Positions 44,279-52,990 of a stretch of DNA of 64,000 nucleotides are shown here, one piece after another (the stretch's first letter is position 1; every line of letters begins with the position of its first letter). A program made the position numbers and the translations under genes. Source of the stretch: Izemoplasma sp964435595 (GTDB lineage: Bacteria > Bacillota_I > Bacilli_A > Izemoplasmatales > Izemoplasmataceae); assembly GCA_964435595.1 (NCBI GenBank), contig CAYSZV010000006.1:1-64000 (forward strand), given 5' to 3'. The notes under the pieces were generated by a model, which searched no databases, had not been told where the DNA came from, and saw nothing but the letters and a program-made list of their open reading frames with translations.

Positions 44279-44850
44279 AATACACCCTTTGTCGATTCGG
44301 TTGTGTTGGTTTCCTTAATGGCTGTTTTGATTGCTTTTCCAAGTGCTTTGAATATGGATTCAATGATATGGTGATCATTTTCACCGTATAAATTAGTAAT
44401 ATGTAATGTTATTCTGCTTTCGTTTACAAATGCTCTAAAGAATTCTAAAAAATTACAAAGTGTTATTGTACCAATTTTTTCATTTGTGTTCGTAACATCA
44501 TATACCAAGTAAGGTCTATTTGATACGTCAACAACAACTCTACTTAGAGCTTCATCCATTGGAATATAATTTACTCCATATCTTTGATATCCTTTACCTT
44601 TGTTGATTGCATCTCTAAACGCATTACCAAGGCATATTCCAATGTCTTCCATCAGATGGTGATCATCCACATCTAGATCTCCTTGGGCAGTAATATTTAA
44701 CGATATATTTGCATTAAAAGCGAATGCATCTAACATGTGATTTAGGAATGGTAACTCAGTATTCAGATTTGTTTCATAGTCTTTATCCAGATTCAAATCA
44801 ATCTCAATCGTTGTTTCTTTTGTTGTTCTTTTAACTCTTGCGCTTCTCAT
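44275..44850 (-). CDS. hisB: Imidazoleglycerol-phosphate dehydratase
   Basis: 191 residues, monofunctional dehydratase: 'LPFLNHMLDAFAFN', 'DLDVDDHHLMEDIGICLG', 'ESRITLHITNLYGENDHHIIES' (given in parts) supply the paired His/Glu metal ligands. No phosphatase domain, consistent with hisK in the operon. Overlaps hisC by 20 bp. The extended C-terminus 'TESTKGVL' is unremarkable. Confidence 0.95.
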   Translation of the reverse strand: MRSARVKRTTKETTIEIDLNLDKDYETNLNTELPFLNHMLDAFAFNANISLNITAQGDLDVDDHHLMEDIGICLGNAFRDAINKGKGYQRYGVNYIPMDEALSRVVVDVSNRPYLVYDVTNTNEKIGTITLCNFLEFFRAFVNESRITLHITNLYGENDHHIIESIFKALGKAIKTAIKETNTTESTKGVL

Positions 44851-45877
44851 ATAATATATCCTCCAATTCTTTTATTAATCTATTGTTTTCGTTATCTGTA
44901 CCAATTGTAATTCTATAAGTACCTTCATATTTACCTTTGAACTTACGAATCAATACTTTTCGGTTTTTCAATTCTTCGGCCAAGTCAAATTCAGTAAACT
45001 GTATAAAAAAGAAATTAGCTTCTGTCTTGAAAAATATAATTCCAAATCGATTAAAATTCGCTTCAAGGAAGGCTTTCCCTCTTGATACACGTAAAATATT
45101 TTGTGTTAAATAGTCTTTACTTTTGAGAGCAAGAATTCCCAATTGCTGGGTAATCTCATTCACACCATATGGTGTCTTAGCAATGCTTAAGACATCAATT
45201 AATTCCTTATTGGCAATAAAGTATCCAAGTCTAGCACCAGCAATTCCGAATGCTTTTGAGAAGGTTCTATTAACAATTAGATTAGAATAGTTGTTAATTT
45301 CAGAAATTACAGATTGATCTTGATCTGCAAATTCCATATATGCTTCATCGACAACAACCAAAGCTTGTGTGTTTTTCACTATTCTCAACACTTCTTCTTT
45401 TGGTAGCATAAACCCAGTTGGGTTATTTGGTGTACACAGGAAAATTATTTTCGGATTGTTTTCTTGTGCTTTCTCAATTAAAGTATCCACAACAGTTTCA
45501 TACTGATTATTGGTCTCAACAGTAATGTATACCCCGTTTGATAACATCGTATATTTCTCATACATTACAAAACTCGGCTCTATGCTAAGTACGACATCGT
45601 TTGGATTAAGGAATGTCTTTACCACCAATTCAAGTAGCTCACTAGAGCCATTTCCAACCATTACTTCTTCTAGAGATACATTTTGATATGATGCAATTTC
45701 TTTTCGTAATTCAATAGCATAATTATCAGGATATAGATTGATAGTATCAAGCGATAATAATTCACTTAATAGGTCTTTGTTAGGTACTGATTCATTGGCA
45801 TCTAGTTTCACTTCATATTCATCAATGTTAGGTTTGTAACTAACAAATTTTGATATAGAATCTTTTATCTTATACAT
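44831..45877 (-). CDS. hisC: Histidinol-phosphate aminotransferase
   Basis: 348 residues, PLP fold type I: 'LDANESVPN' N-terminal motif, 'VGNGSSELLELV', 'CTPNNPTGFMLP', 'VVDEAYMEFAD', PLP-lysine in 'VNRTFSKAFGIAGARLGY' and 'YRITIGTDNENN'. It transfers the amino group from glutamate to imidazole acetol phosphate. Overlaps hisD by 8 bp. Confidence 0.95.
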   Translation of the reverse strand: MYKIKDSISKFVSYKPNIDEYEVKLDANESVPNKDLLSELLSLDTINLYPDNYAIELRKEIASYQNVSLEEVMVGNGSSELLELVVKTFLNPNDVVLSIEPSFVMYEKYTMLSNGVYITVETNNQYETVVDTLIEKAQENNPKIIFLCTPNNPTGFMLPKEEVLRIVKNTQALVVVDEAYMEFADQDQSVISEINNYSNLIVNRTFSKAFGIAGARLGYFIANKELIDVLSIAKTPYGVNEITQQLGILALKSKDYLTQNILRVSRGKAFLEANFNRFGIIFFKTEANFFFIQFTEFDLAEELKNRKVLIRKFKGKYEGTYRITIGTDNENNRLIKELEDILYEKRKS

Positions 45878-47147
45878 TCTTGTACCTCACTTTTATTGCG
45901 TTCGCATGAGCTGTCAAGCCTTCTTCATTCGCAATTCTTATTATTGAATCTTTACTCTTATCTAGAGATTCTTTGCTATATTGAATCAATGATATCTTTT
46001 TAATAAAATCAGTTGTAGATAAGGCTGAATTGAATCTTGCGGTACCACTTGTTGGTAAGGTATGATTTGGTCCTGCATAATAGTCTCCCACAGGTTCAGG
46101 AGTGAACTCACCAACAAAAATTGCACCAGCATTATTAATTTGATTAATATATTTTTCCGCATCTTTAAATTGTAGTTCAAGGTGTTCAGGAGCTATTTTG
46201 TTTGATATTAAAATAGCTTCTTCAATACTGCTAGTATTTATTATGTACCCATTGTTTTCTAAACAATCATTGATAATACTTCTCCTACTTAATGTTTCTG
46301 TTTGTCGTTTCAGTTCTTCTTGTACCCTATCTACAATTGTTGTAGAAGGAGTTAGTAAAATCACTTTTGCTAAGACATCGTGTTCTGCTTGCGCTAGCAA
46401 ATCCGCTGCTATGTAAGAAGGATTGGCCTCTTCATCTGCGATAATTACTACCTCACTTGGACCAGCTACCATATCAATTCCAACAAATCCACTTACGAGT
46501 TTTTTCGCAAGTGCAACATAGATATTTCCAGGTCCCACTATTTTATCTACTTTTGGTATTTGAGTAGTACCATATGTTAATGCAGCAATACCTTGTGCTC
46601 CACCTACTTTAAATATTTGATCTACTCCCGCAATTTTCGCTGCGACAAGGAGAATGTCTTTAATCTTACCTTCGATATTAGGTGGTGTAATCATAATGAT
46701 GTTTTTTACTCCAGCTATTTTAGCTGGTGCTGTGTTCATTAGTACAGTCGATGGATATGCAGCTGTTCCACCTGGTACATATATACCAACTGTCTCGATC
46801 GGTCTAATTATTTGTCCGATTTTACTTCCATTTGATTCAATATAATAGTCTTCAAGCATTTGCTTTTCATGAAATCTTAGTATATTTTCATATGCCTTCT
46901 TTAAATCATCAATCAGTAATGGATCAATATTTTGATAGGCTGCTTCTATCTCAACATCTGTTACTTTAAATGTATCTAGTACAACTTTATCAAATTGCTT
47001 CGTATAGTCTCGAACTGCTTGATCTCCTTGCTTCAAAACAGTTTCAACAATATCTTTTACTTGTTGATTGGTTTCTTGGTTATTGAATTGAGAGTTCTGT
47101 AGAACTTCATTTAATTCAAAATTGTTATCAGCATTAATTACTTTCAT
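45870..47147 (-). CDS. hisD: Histidinol dehydrogenase
   Basis: 425 residues. 'IGIYVPGGTAAYPSTVLMNTAPAK' region (positions ~115-140), 'KVGGAQGIAALTYGT', 'KIVGPGNIYVALAKK', 'IDMVAGPSEVVIIADE', 'LLAQAEHD' and 'APEHLEL' with 'GDYYAGPNHTLPTSGTARF'. The Gln/His zinc and catalytic residues are all present. Two-step NAD-dependent oxidation of histidinol to histidine. 4-bp gap from hisG. Confidence 0.97.
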   Translation of the reverse strand: MKVINADNNFELNEVLQNSQFNNQETNQQVKDIVETVLKQGDQAVRDYTKQFDKVVLDTFKVTDVEIEAAYQNIDPLLIDDLKKAYENILRFHEKQMLEDYYIESNGSKIGQIIRPIETVGIYVPGGTAAYPSTVLMNTAPAKIAGVKNIIMITPPNIEGKIKDILLVAAKIAGVDQIFKVGGAQGIAALTYGTTQIPKVDKIVGPGNIYVALAKKLVSGFVGIDMVAGPSEVVIIADEEANPSYIAADLLAQAEHDVLAKVILLTPSTTIVDRVQEELKRQTETLSRRSIINDCLENNGYIINTSSIEEAILISNKIAPEHLELQFKDAEKYINQINNAGAIFVGEFTPEPVGDYYAGPNHTLPTSGTARFNSALSTTDFIKKISLIQYSKESLDKSKDSIIRIANEEGLTAHANAIKVRYKNV

Positions 47148-47151
47148 GTTG

Positions 47152-47769
47152 TCACTTCCTTAATTGTGAAATCACTTCTGTGATTCGGCGTTTCTTAAAT
47201 CGATAACTCACTTTATTCGAGATGAGTCTAGCGCTTATGTCTGTTACATCCTCTAAAACGGATAATCCATTTGCTTCAAGTGTTTTTCCTGTCTGAAAGA
47301 TGTCGAGTATCACGTCTGACAAATTGACAAGTGGAGCTACTTCAACAGAGCCATTTAGTTTAATGATTTCAACTTCTTGATTGTATCTTTTGAAGAAATC
47401 TTTTGTCACATTAGGATATTTTGTAGCTACAACAAGTGGTTCTTCTTTTTTAAAGATTGAAGTCCCTTCCATTCCGGCTACAACGAATTTACAAATTCCT
47501 ATTTGTAAATCAAGCAACTCATATACATCAGGTTGGTCTTCTAAAATACTGTCTTTCCCAACAATTCCAATATCCGTGATTCCTCTTTCAACATATGTAA
47601 TCACGTCACTCGGCTTAATAAACATCAGTCTAATATTGTTGACTTCATCAACGTATTCTAGTTTTCTTGAATCCATAACTGGCTTAGATATTACCCTTGA
47701 ATCTTCAAGTATACCGAGGACTTCTTTTCCTAGCCTACCTGTTGGAATTGCAATTGTTAACTCATTCAT
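47152..47769 (-). CDS. hisG: ATP phosphoribosyltransferase, catalytic subunit (short form)
   Basis: 205 residues, the short HisG lacking the C-terminal regulatory domain. 'IAIPTGRLGKEV', 'ITDIGIVGKDSI', 'VATKYPNVTKDFF', 'LNGSVEVAPLVNLSDVILD' fit the bilobal fold. It catalyses the first committed step and needs HisZ, encoded just upstream with an 8-bp overlap, for activity and histidine feedback. Confidence 0.95.
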   Translation of the reverse strand: MNELTIAIPTGRLGKEVLGILEDSRVISKPVMDSRKLEYVDEVNNIRLMFIKPSDVITYVERGITDIGIVGKDSILEDQPDVYELLDLQIGICKFVVAGMEGTSIFKKEEPLVVATKYPNVTKDFFKRYNQEVEIIKLNGSVEVAPLVNLSDVILDIFQTGKTLEANGLSVLEDVTDISARLISNKVSYRFKKRRITEVISQLRK

Positions 47770-48700
47770 CTTTACTCTCCTTTACGTATTCAGAGACATC
47801 AAATGATACTCCTACTGCCGGGATTTCTTTTCCAAACTCTTTGGTTAATTTATCATATCTTCCACCAAATAAAATTGGTTGAGATAATCCATAAAGATAC
47901 CCTTGAAAAACTATTCCACTATAGTAATCATATTGTGATAAGAGTGACAAATCGATGTTGATTTTTTCTCTATCTTGCAAATTGATACCTTCTACAACTG
48001 TTTGAATGTAATTCAGTATCTCCATCAGATCTTGATCTAATTTGAATGGTACAATTTTACTAAGAACTTGTTCAATCGTTCCCGTCATAGATAATATGTT
48101 TTTCAATAATGTGGAATTACTTGAATTCCTGTTATCCAGTATAGTTATGATATCTTGACTGTTTTTAGACATAATAGCCTCTTTTAGTAATATTGATTCT
48201 TGATTACTTAAATCGCTTTTGGTAATTAATGTTTCTATGAAAATTGGGTATCCTAGATCTATTTGGAATCGATCATTAAACCTATTGAAAATATCAAGGG
48301 ATAATTGAATGATTTCAATATCACTTTTATCCGACTCATCTCCAAGGTATTCCGCACCGAATTGTCTTGATAATTGTAGACTATTCGCTGATTGGATGAA
48401 TTTTGTACTATTATAGAATAATTTCATTTCGCCACCATCAATCCAGTAAGGAATAACCTGTTTGATTATATTGGTAGTAATGTCAGGTCTCAAAACGATT
48501 ACTCGACCAGCTGGGCTCATTAATTTAACAATTGATTCTTGTTTTACCCTAGAATTCAGTTTTGAAAACTCTTCATAGTCTTCAAAGTAATCCGGCTCAA
48601 CTCTGACATAATCTTTGGCTTCAAGGTAGCCGTTCAGCATGTTAAATACTCTATTTCTTTTTTTAATACTTTCAATTTCTTCTCTTAATTTGTTTTTCAT
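47762..48700 (-). CDS. hisZ: ATP phosphoribosyltransferase regulatory subunit
   Basis: 312 residues, HisRS-like catalytic fold without the anticodon domain: 'VMSPAGRVIVLRPDITTNI'-type motif 2 region, 'QFGAEYLGDESDKSDIEIIQL' and 'YDYYSGIVFQGYLYG' plus 'LFGGRYDKL'. First gene of the his operon. It binds short HisG and confers feedback control. The start at 48700 has AAAGGACGAATT and lies 17 nt after the attenuator's T-run. Confidence 0.92.
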   Translation of the reverse strand: MKNKLREEIESIKKRNRVFNMLNGYLEAKDYVRVEPDYFEDYEEFSKLNSRVKQESIVKLMSPAGRVIVLRPDITTNIIKQVIPYWIDGGEMKLFYNSTKFIQSANSLQLSRQFGAEYLGDESDKSDIEIIQLSLDIFNRFNDRFQIDLGYPIFIETLITKSDLSNQESILLKEAIMSKNSQDIITILDNRNSSNSTLLKNILSMTGTIEQVLSKIVPFKLDQDLMEILNYIQTVVEGINLQDREKINIDLSLLSQYDYYSGIVFQGYLYGLSQPILFGGRYDKLTKEFGKEIPAVGVSFDVSEYVKESKDE

Positions 48701-48717
48701 AATTCGTCCTTTCCAAT

Positions 48718-48819
48718 AAAAAAACCAGGTAAAGTATCACCTAGTTTTACCTAATGATACAAGCACATTGAAAATAGGCTCGTATCAAATATATGTTATA
48801 TTTGTATCAAACCTTTTAT
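48718..48819 (-). promoter_or_regulatory. Histidine attenuator with alternative hairpins
   Basis: Downstream of the leader peptide, minus strand: CAAATATA/TATATTTG hairpin, GATACGAGC/GCTTGTATC hairpin, an alternative GTATCA/TGATAC pairing, and the terminator TTAGGTAAA/TTTACCTGG (48725-48754) followed by seven T's (48718-48724). Repeated GATAC/GTATC blocks let the segments pair in mutually exclusive ways, the logic of ribosome-mediated attenuation. Confidence 0.78.
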
Positions 48820-48860
48820 TTCATATGATGATGTACTTGTTGATATTTATATGTTTGCAT
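48816..48860 (-). CDS. hisL: His-operon leader peptide (three consecutive His codons)
   Basis: 14 codons reading MQTYKYQQVHHHMK, with an AGAGGTG ribosome site seven bases before the ATG and a TAA stop. Three adjacent CAT codons near the end are the classical sensor of charged tRNA-His. It lies between the his promoter and a hairpin set ending in an intrinsic terminator, ahead of hisZ. The usual Gram-positive alternative, a T-box (AGGGTGGNACCGCG), is not present. Confidence 0.85.
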   Translation of the reverse strand: MQTYKYQQVHHHMK

Positions 48861-48901
48861 AATCGCACCTCTTCATCACTTTACATCGCTAAAGTAATAT
48901 T

Positions 48902-48930
48902 ATGATAACATTGAATATAAATAAATGCAA
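48902..48930 (-). promoter_or_regulatory. his operon promoter
   Basis: Minus strand TTGCAT (48925-48930), 17 bp, TATCAT (48902-48907), about 35 bp upstream of the leader-peptide ribosome site. Confidence 0.7.
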
Positions 48931-49009
48931 TACATAAACTTAATATATTTTCCATATACGCTCTCAGTGGTATATAATTGATGTAGATAGTGAAGAAGGA
49001 GATTGAAAA

Positions 49010-49642
49010 ATGATAGTATTAAAAATTGTTATAGTCCTTATTTTCTTATTTATGATTTATATGAATTACTTAGCAAATTCGAAGCCCCTTGGCGGTATAT
49101 CTACTGGAGAGATATCAGCGAAGTACAACACCTTATTTACTCCATCAGGTTTCACTTTTTCTATATGGGGTATCATTTATCTTCTTGTCTTCGCATTTGT
49201 CATTGTATTTGTTACATCGAAATCTGGAGCATTACCAAACATGAATCTACTTGGAATTCTATTTATTGTTAGCTGTGTCTTGAATATCAGTTGGCTATTG
49301 TGTTGGCACTTTGATAAAATATTTCTCAGTTCCCTTGTAATGATACTATTTCTTGGCACATTGTTAAGTATGTTAGAATTCACATCACCAGAGGGTATTA
49401 CATATATCACATTCAGTATCTACTCGGGATGGATTAGTGTAGCATTAATAGCTAACATCTCAATCCTTTTGTTTAAATATAAGATAAAGTTATTTATGAA
49501 TCGTGAAAAAATTTGGCTTTATATCATATTAGCAATTAGTCTTCTAATTGGCGGATATATGGTTATATATGAAAAGAATTATTACTATGGAATAGTATTT
49601 ATTTGGGCATACTTTGGCATTGCAATGAGGTATGCGAAGTGA
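49010..49642 (+). CDS. TspO/MBR-like tryptophan-rich membrane protein
   Basis: 210 residues, about six membrane helices. 'ANSKPLGGISTGEISAKY' then 'FTPSGFTFSIWGIIYLL' is the motif of the Firmicutes TspO-like branch (tryptophan-rich sensory protein). Family members bind porphyrins or act in stress/transport; this long branch is uncharacterised. Strong AAGGAGATTGAAAA site. Divergent from the his operon. Confidence 0.75.
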   Translation: MIVLKIVIVLIFLFMIYMNYLANSKPLGGISTGEISAKYNTLFTPSGFTFSIWGIIYLLVFAFVIVFVTSKSGALPNMNLLGILFIVSCVLNISWLLCWHFDKIFLSSLVMILFLGTLLSMLEFTSPEGITYITFSIYSGWISVALIANISILLFKYKIKLFMNREKIWLYIILAISLLIGGYMVIYEKNYYYGIVFIWAYFGIAMRYAK

Positions 49643-49711
49643 TTTGTAACTGAAATGATAATAATGATAATTACTATATGTGTTATAATTGAAATATGAG
49701 TATACATAACT

Positions 49712-49759
49712 AAATCAACCAGAAAAACTCTATACGTATTTTGTTTTTCTGGTTGATTT
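49712..49759 (+). terminator. Long-stem hairpin between tspO-like and GGDEF/HD-GYP genes
   Basis: Perfect 16-bp stem AAATCAACCAGAAAAA/TTTTTCTGGTTGATTT with a 16-nt loop. The downstream T-run is interrupted (CATTTCT), so it may terminate weakly or regulate the gene that starts 20 bp later. Confidence 0.55.
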
Positions 49760-49778
49760 CATTTCTAGAGGTGAAATT

Positions 49779-51773
49779 ATGAAGTTCTTTTCAAAAATTA
49801 GTAGCCAAGTTCTAATTGATTATTCTGAATACAATAAGACTTCCTATTTTTATAAGAGGATGACGGTTATTGTTTTGCAGTTATCAGTTTTTTTGATTAG
49901 TCCTGTTTTCTTTGTTGGAAGTTATTTTTACTTTTCTACAGGGTTTTTATTATTTGGTTTACTAGAAGTCTTAGCAGGTATACTTCTTATTTTCCTTGTA
50001 TATTTTAACCCAATAAATTACATTTTAAAGAAAAATATTATTTTAGCGATTTTCTATTTAGCCTCAATTTTTGTTCTGATCACAACAGGAATTTCTGGTG
50101 GTGGAATGATTAGCTTAATGACAACAATTATCTTTATCAATCTATTAACGCCTTCTTATAAGGTAGTCATGATTTACTTTGGAATCAATTCGTTTGTTTT
50201 ACTTGTCCTATCACTCTTTCTGTATACTGGTTTATTTGACTCCTTTATGATTTATAATTACATTGAAACTTGGCCATTTTTAGTTTTATTGGTTTCAGTA
50301 TATTCTTTGGCCATATTATATTCCATTCAATTTTATAAAAAGACGTTGATAGAACAGTATCAATTGTCTCACAATAGAACACTTTATTTGAATAGTATTA
50401 TCAATAGTATAAATGATATACTAATCACTATTGATGACAAAGGTATCGTAAATTACTACAACCAATCTGCAACTAACGAATTTTTTCAATCCGATGATGT
50501 TTTAGGAAGTGATTTTAAAGAGGCGATGGAACCAATATCACTATACAACTTAAACGAAGGTAAAAATGCCAATTTTTTAGAATTTAATGTAAATACAAAT
50601 CATTATAGTTACGAATCACCGTTCCAAAATAAAACAATTTATCTCACGCAACAAATGTTTCCAATCATGCAAAACGATATCACGATTGGAGCAGTCTATG
50701 TTTTTCATGATGTAACTCATCAATATTTAAAAGAACAAGAACTAACTTATATTAGTTTTCATGATCATCTAACAAAACTGTATAATAGACGATTCTTCGA
50801 AGTAGAATTGTCTCGCTTAGATGTAGTGCGAAACTTACCACTAACTCTTATAATGATTGATGTGAACGGATTAAAATTAATCAACGATTCCTTTGGTCAC
50901 GATGTTGGTGATCAACTTCTCATTGCAGTCGCTAGTTCTATAAAAGAAGCTTCAAGAAAATCTGAAATATGTTCTAGAATCGGCGGAGATGAATTTGTTA
51001 TATTATTACCTAAAACATCAAAACAAAACGCAATCAGTCTAGTGAAACGAATTCAAAAAGTTGCTTCAACAAAAAATATAAATGGTATTGATATTTCCTT
51101 TGCTGTTGGTATTGGAGTTAAAACAAAAGAGGATCAAAATATAACACAGGTCTTCAAAGTAATGGAAGATGATTTATATCGAAATAAACTAAGTGAAAGC
51201 AATAGTGTTAGAAGCAAAACAATCGATCTGATTTTAACAACTTTATACGAAAAAAATAATCGAGAGATGAATCATTCCAAACGTGTAAGTGAGTTTTGTG
51301 AAATGTTTGCTAAAGCTCTAAAGTACGATGACGATCAAATCAAAAAAATCAAGTTAGCTGGACTTATGCATGATATTGGAAAGATAGCTATCGAAGAAAC
51401 TATTCTGAATAAGAAGGAAAAGCTTAATGAAGCAGAGCTCAAAAAAATCAAACAACATTCAGATATTGGATATCGCATTTTAAGTTCTTTAAATGAATTC
51501 AATGAAATAGCTGAATATGTCTACCAACATCACGAAAGATGGGATGGTACTGGATATCCTAACAAACTGAAAGGTGAAGAGATATCCTATGAAGCAAGGA
51601 TACTTTCTATTGCTGATTCATTTGACGCAATGACTGGGATGAGAACCTATCGAGCATCTTTAACTAAAGAAGAAGCAATTAACGAGCTAATACGATGTAA
51701 AAACACTCAATTTGATCCAAAATTAGTTGACTTCTTTATAAACAAAGTTCTTGTAAAGGAAGAACTATTGTAA
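49779..51773 (+). CDS. Membrane PAS-GGDEF-HD-GYP cyclic-di-GMP protein
   Basis: 664 residues. Six-helix membrane domain (~25-190), PAS (~200-310), GGDEF (~320-480) with 'FHDHLTKLYNRRFFE', 'MIDVNGLKLINDSFGHDVGD' and an intact 'RIGGDEFVILLP', then HD-GYP (~490-660) with 'GLMHDIGKIAI' and 'HHERWDGTGYPN'. Both synthase and hydrolase signatures are complete, so the protein may switch direction or use one domain as the regulator of the other. Monocistronic: AGAGGTGAAATT site and terminator at 51785. Confidence 0.92.
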   Translation: MKFFSKISSQVLIDYSEYNKTSYFYKRMTVIVLQLSVFLISPVFFVGSYFYFSTGFLLFGLLEVLAGILLIFLVYFNPINYILKKNIILAIFYLASIFVLITTGISGGGMISLMTTIIFINLLTPSYKVVMIYFGINSFVLLVLSLFLYTGLFDSFMIYNYIETWPFLVLLVSVYSLAILYSIQFYKKTLIEQYQLSHNRTLYLNSIINSINDILITIDDKGIVNYYNQSATNEFFQSDDVLGSDFKEAMEPISLYNLNEGKNANFLEFNVNTNHYSYESPFQNKTIYLTQQMFPIMQNDITIGAVYVFHDVTHQYLKEQELTYISFHDHLTKLYNRRFFEVELSRLDVVRNLPLTLIMIDVNGLKLINDSFGHDVGDQLLIAVASSIKEASRKSEICSRIGGDEFVILLPKTSKQNAISLVKRIQKVASTKNINGIDISFAVGIGVKTKEDQNITQVFKVMEDDLYRNKLSESNSVRSKTIDLILTTLYEKNNREMNHSKRVSEFCEMFAKALKYDDDQIKKIKLAGLMHDIGKIAIEETILNKKEKLNEAELKKIKQHSDIGYRILSSLNEFNEIAEYVYQHHERWDGTGYPNKLKGEEISYEARILSIADSFDAMTGMRTYRASLTKEEAINELIRCKNTQFDPKLVDFFINKVLVKEELL

Positions 51774-51784
51774 AATAGAACATT

Positions 51785-51814
51785 AAAAAAAGCCTTTGTT
51801 AAAGGCTTTTTTTT
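51785..51814. terminator. Bidirectional terminator
   Basis: AAAAAAAGCCTTT/AAAGGCTTTTTTT with a GTT-type loop, between convergent genes. Confidence 0.88.
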
Positions 51815-51844
51815 CAAACATTCTCTATATATACAAAGAAATAT

Positions 51845-52717
51845 TTATACTTTTTCATCAATCTTTCTAATAAGTTCTGTTTTATTTAAAGTACTTGTTC
51901 CTGTAATCCCTTTTTCTTTTGCTAATTGCTTTAACTCAGCAACAGTTTTAGACTCTAGAGGATTCGGCTTAACATCAGACTTATTCACCAAACTACTTTG
52001 TTTTTCTAAATCCTTCTTTTCCTTAACAATCAGTTTCTTTTCCTCTTTCACTTCTTTAATCTGTTCTTCTAATTTTTGAATTTTTTCTTTGTCTTTCAAG
52101 TTGTGTTCAAGGCCCTTTAACTCGGCTTTTTGTTTGTCTTTTAGTGCTTTGTTTTCTGCCTTTTGCTTTTCTTTAATTTTTTGTTCAAGTTCTTCTTCTT
52201 GTTTTTCCTTTGCAGTCAACTCTTTCAAACCATTTTGTAAAAATATTGCTCCGACGAATAGTAACAATAGAATTATTCCACCAATCAAAGCTTGTTCTAA
52301 ATCCAATGATGAGAACATCAAGAATGATCCTAATGTTAAATAACCAATATTAATAACATATTGAAGTAACTTGATTTTTCTCGTGTTCATATAATTGATC
52401 AACAAATAACTAAATCCACGAATATAGATAATCAATCCGATAAAGATATTCACATGATTCTCAAGAGCAATTAGAAGTGCAACCAATGCCAAATCAAGAA
52501 CATATTCAATCACAAGAACAAGTATCGCATTCTTACCCTTAATTTTTTTAAATGAAAAGATGAATCGTTTCGTAGATAATAAGAATAAAATGACTCCCAC
52601 AAATAATGGTAAAGAATCCTCTAACCATCCTAAAAAGTATCCCAACACAGCTGCTATAATAAGCAAACTTCCAACAATAATATTAGCATACATATTCTTA
52701 AATACAATTTTTTCCAT
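51845..52717 (-). CDS. DUF308-like membrane protein with coiled coil and SAP/Rho-N-like tail
   Basis: 290 residues from the ATG at 52717 (AAGAAGGTATATT). About six membrane helices (~10-165, HdeD/DUF308-like hairpins), then ~80 residues of Lys/Glu-rich coiled coil, then a C-terminal 'ESKTVAELKQLAKEKGITG' / 'LNKTELIRKIDEKV' motif of the SAP / Rho N-terminal (HeH) type, which usually binds nucleic acid. A membrane-tethered DNA/RNA-binding tail is an unusual combination. Function unknown. It uses the terminator at 51785. Confidence 0.65.
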   Translation of the reverse strand: MEKIVFKNMYANIIVGSLLIIAAVLGYFLGWLEDSLPLFVGVILFLLSTKRFIFSFKKIKGKNAILVLVIEYVLDLALVALLIALENHVNIFIGLIIYIRGFSYLLINYMNTRKIKLLQYVINIGYLTLGSFLMFSSLDLEQALIGGIILLLLFVGAIFLQNGLKELTAKEKQEEELEQKIKEKQKAENKALKDKQKAELKGLEHNLKDKEKIQKLEEQIKEVKEEKKLIVKEKKDLEKQSSLVNKSDVKPNPLESKTVAELKQLAKEKGITGTSTLNKTELIRKIDEKV

Positions 52718-52902
52718 AATATACCTTCTTTCTATAATATTATTATACTTCTTGTATATACCTAAAACAATATAAAGACAAATCCTAAACATACACTTGC
52801 TTTTCTTCTCACCATTTCTAATCTGGATTTCTGATATTATAATTTGTTATTTACATTTGCCACAACCTTTACAATAAGTGAATAGATTGGGAGGAATAAG
52901 TG

Positions 52903-52938
52903 ATGTCTTCTGCTCTTGTGAAATTCAATAATAATTAA
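52903..52938 (+). CDS. Possible 11-residue peptide with strong ribosome site
   Basis: MSSALVKFNNN, preceded by TTGGGAGGAATAAGTG, one of the best ribosome sites in the window, and ending just before a terminator (52942-52972) shared with the opposite strand. Nothing else explains that site. It could be a peptide gene or the truncated start of a lost gene. Confidence 0.3.
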   Translation: MSSALVKFNNN

Positions 52939-52941
52939 AAA

Positions 52942-52972
52942 AAAGTAGATATTTGAATAAACATCTACTTTA
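52942..52972. terminator. Terminator of the DUF3159 gene
   Basis: AAAGTAGAT/ATCTACTTT stem with 12-nt loop; eight T's follow on the minus strand. Confidence 0.75.
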
Positions 52973-52990
52973 TATTTGAGACAACTCATT

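Larger units (their letters stand above)
48701..49009. other. 309-bp divergent his / tspO regulatory region
   Basis: Contains the his attenuator, the leader-peptide gene and the his promoter on the minus strand, and the plus-strand tspO ribosome site. Everything of note is given in separate entries. Confidence 0.8.

Noticed and set aside
48718..48930. T-box riboswitch upstream of hisZ
   Set aside because: No AGGGTGGNACCGCG-like T-box or specifier-loop architecture; a His-codon leader peptide explains the region better.
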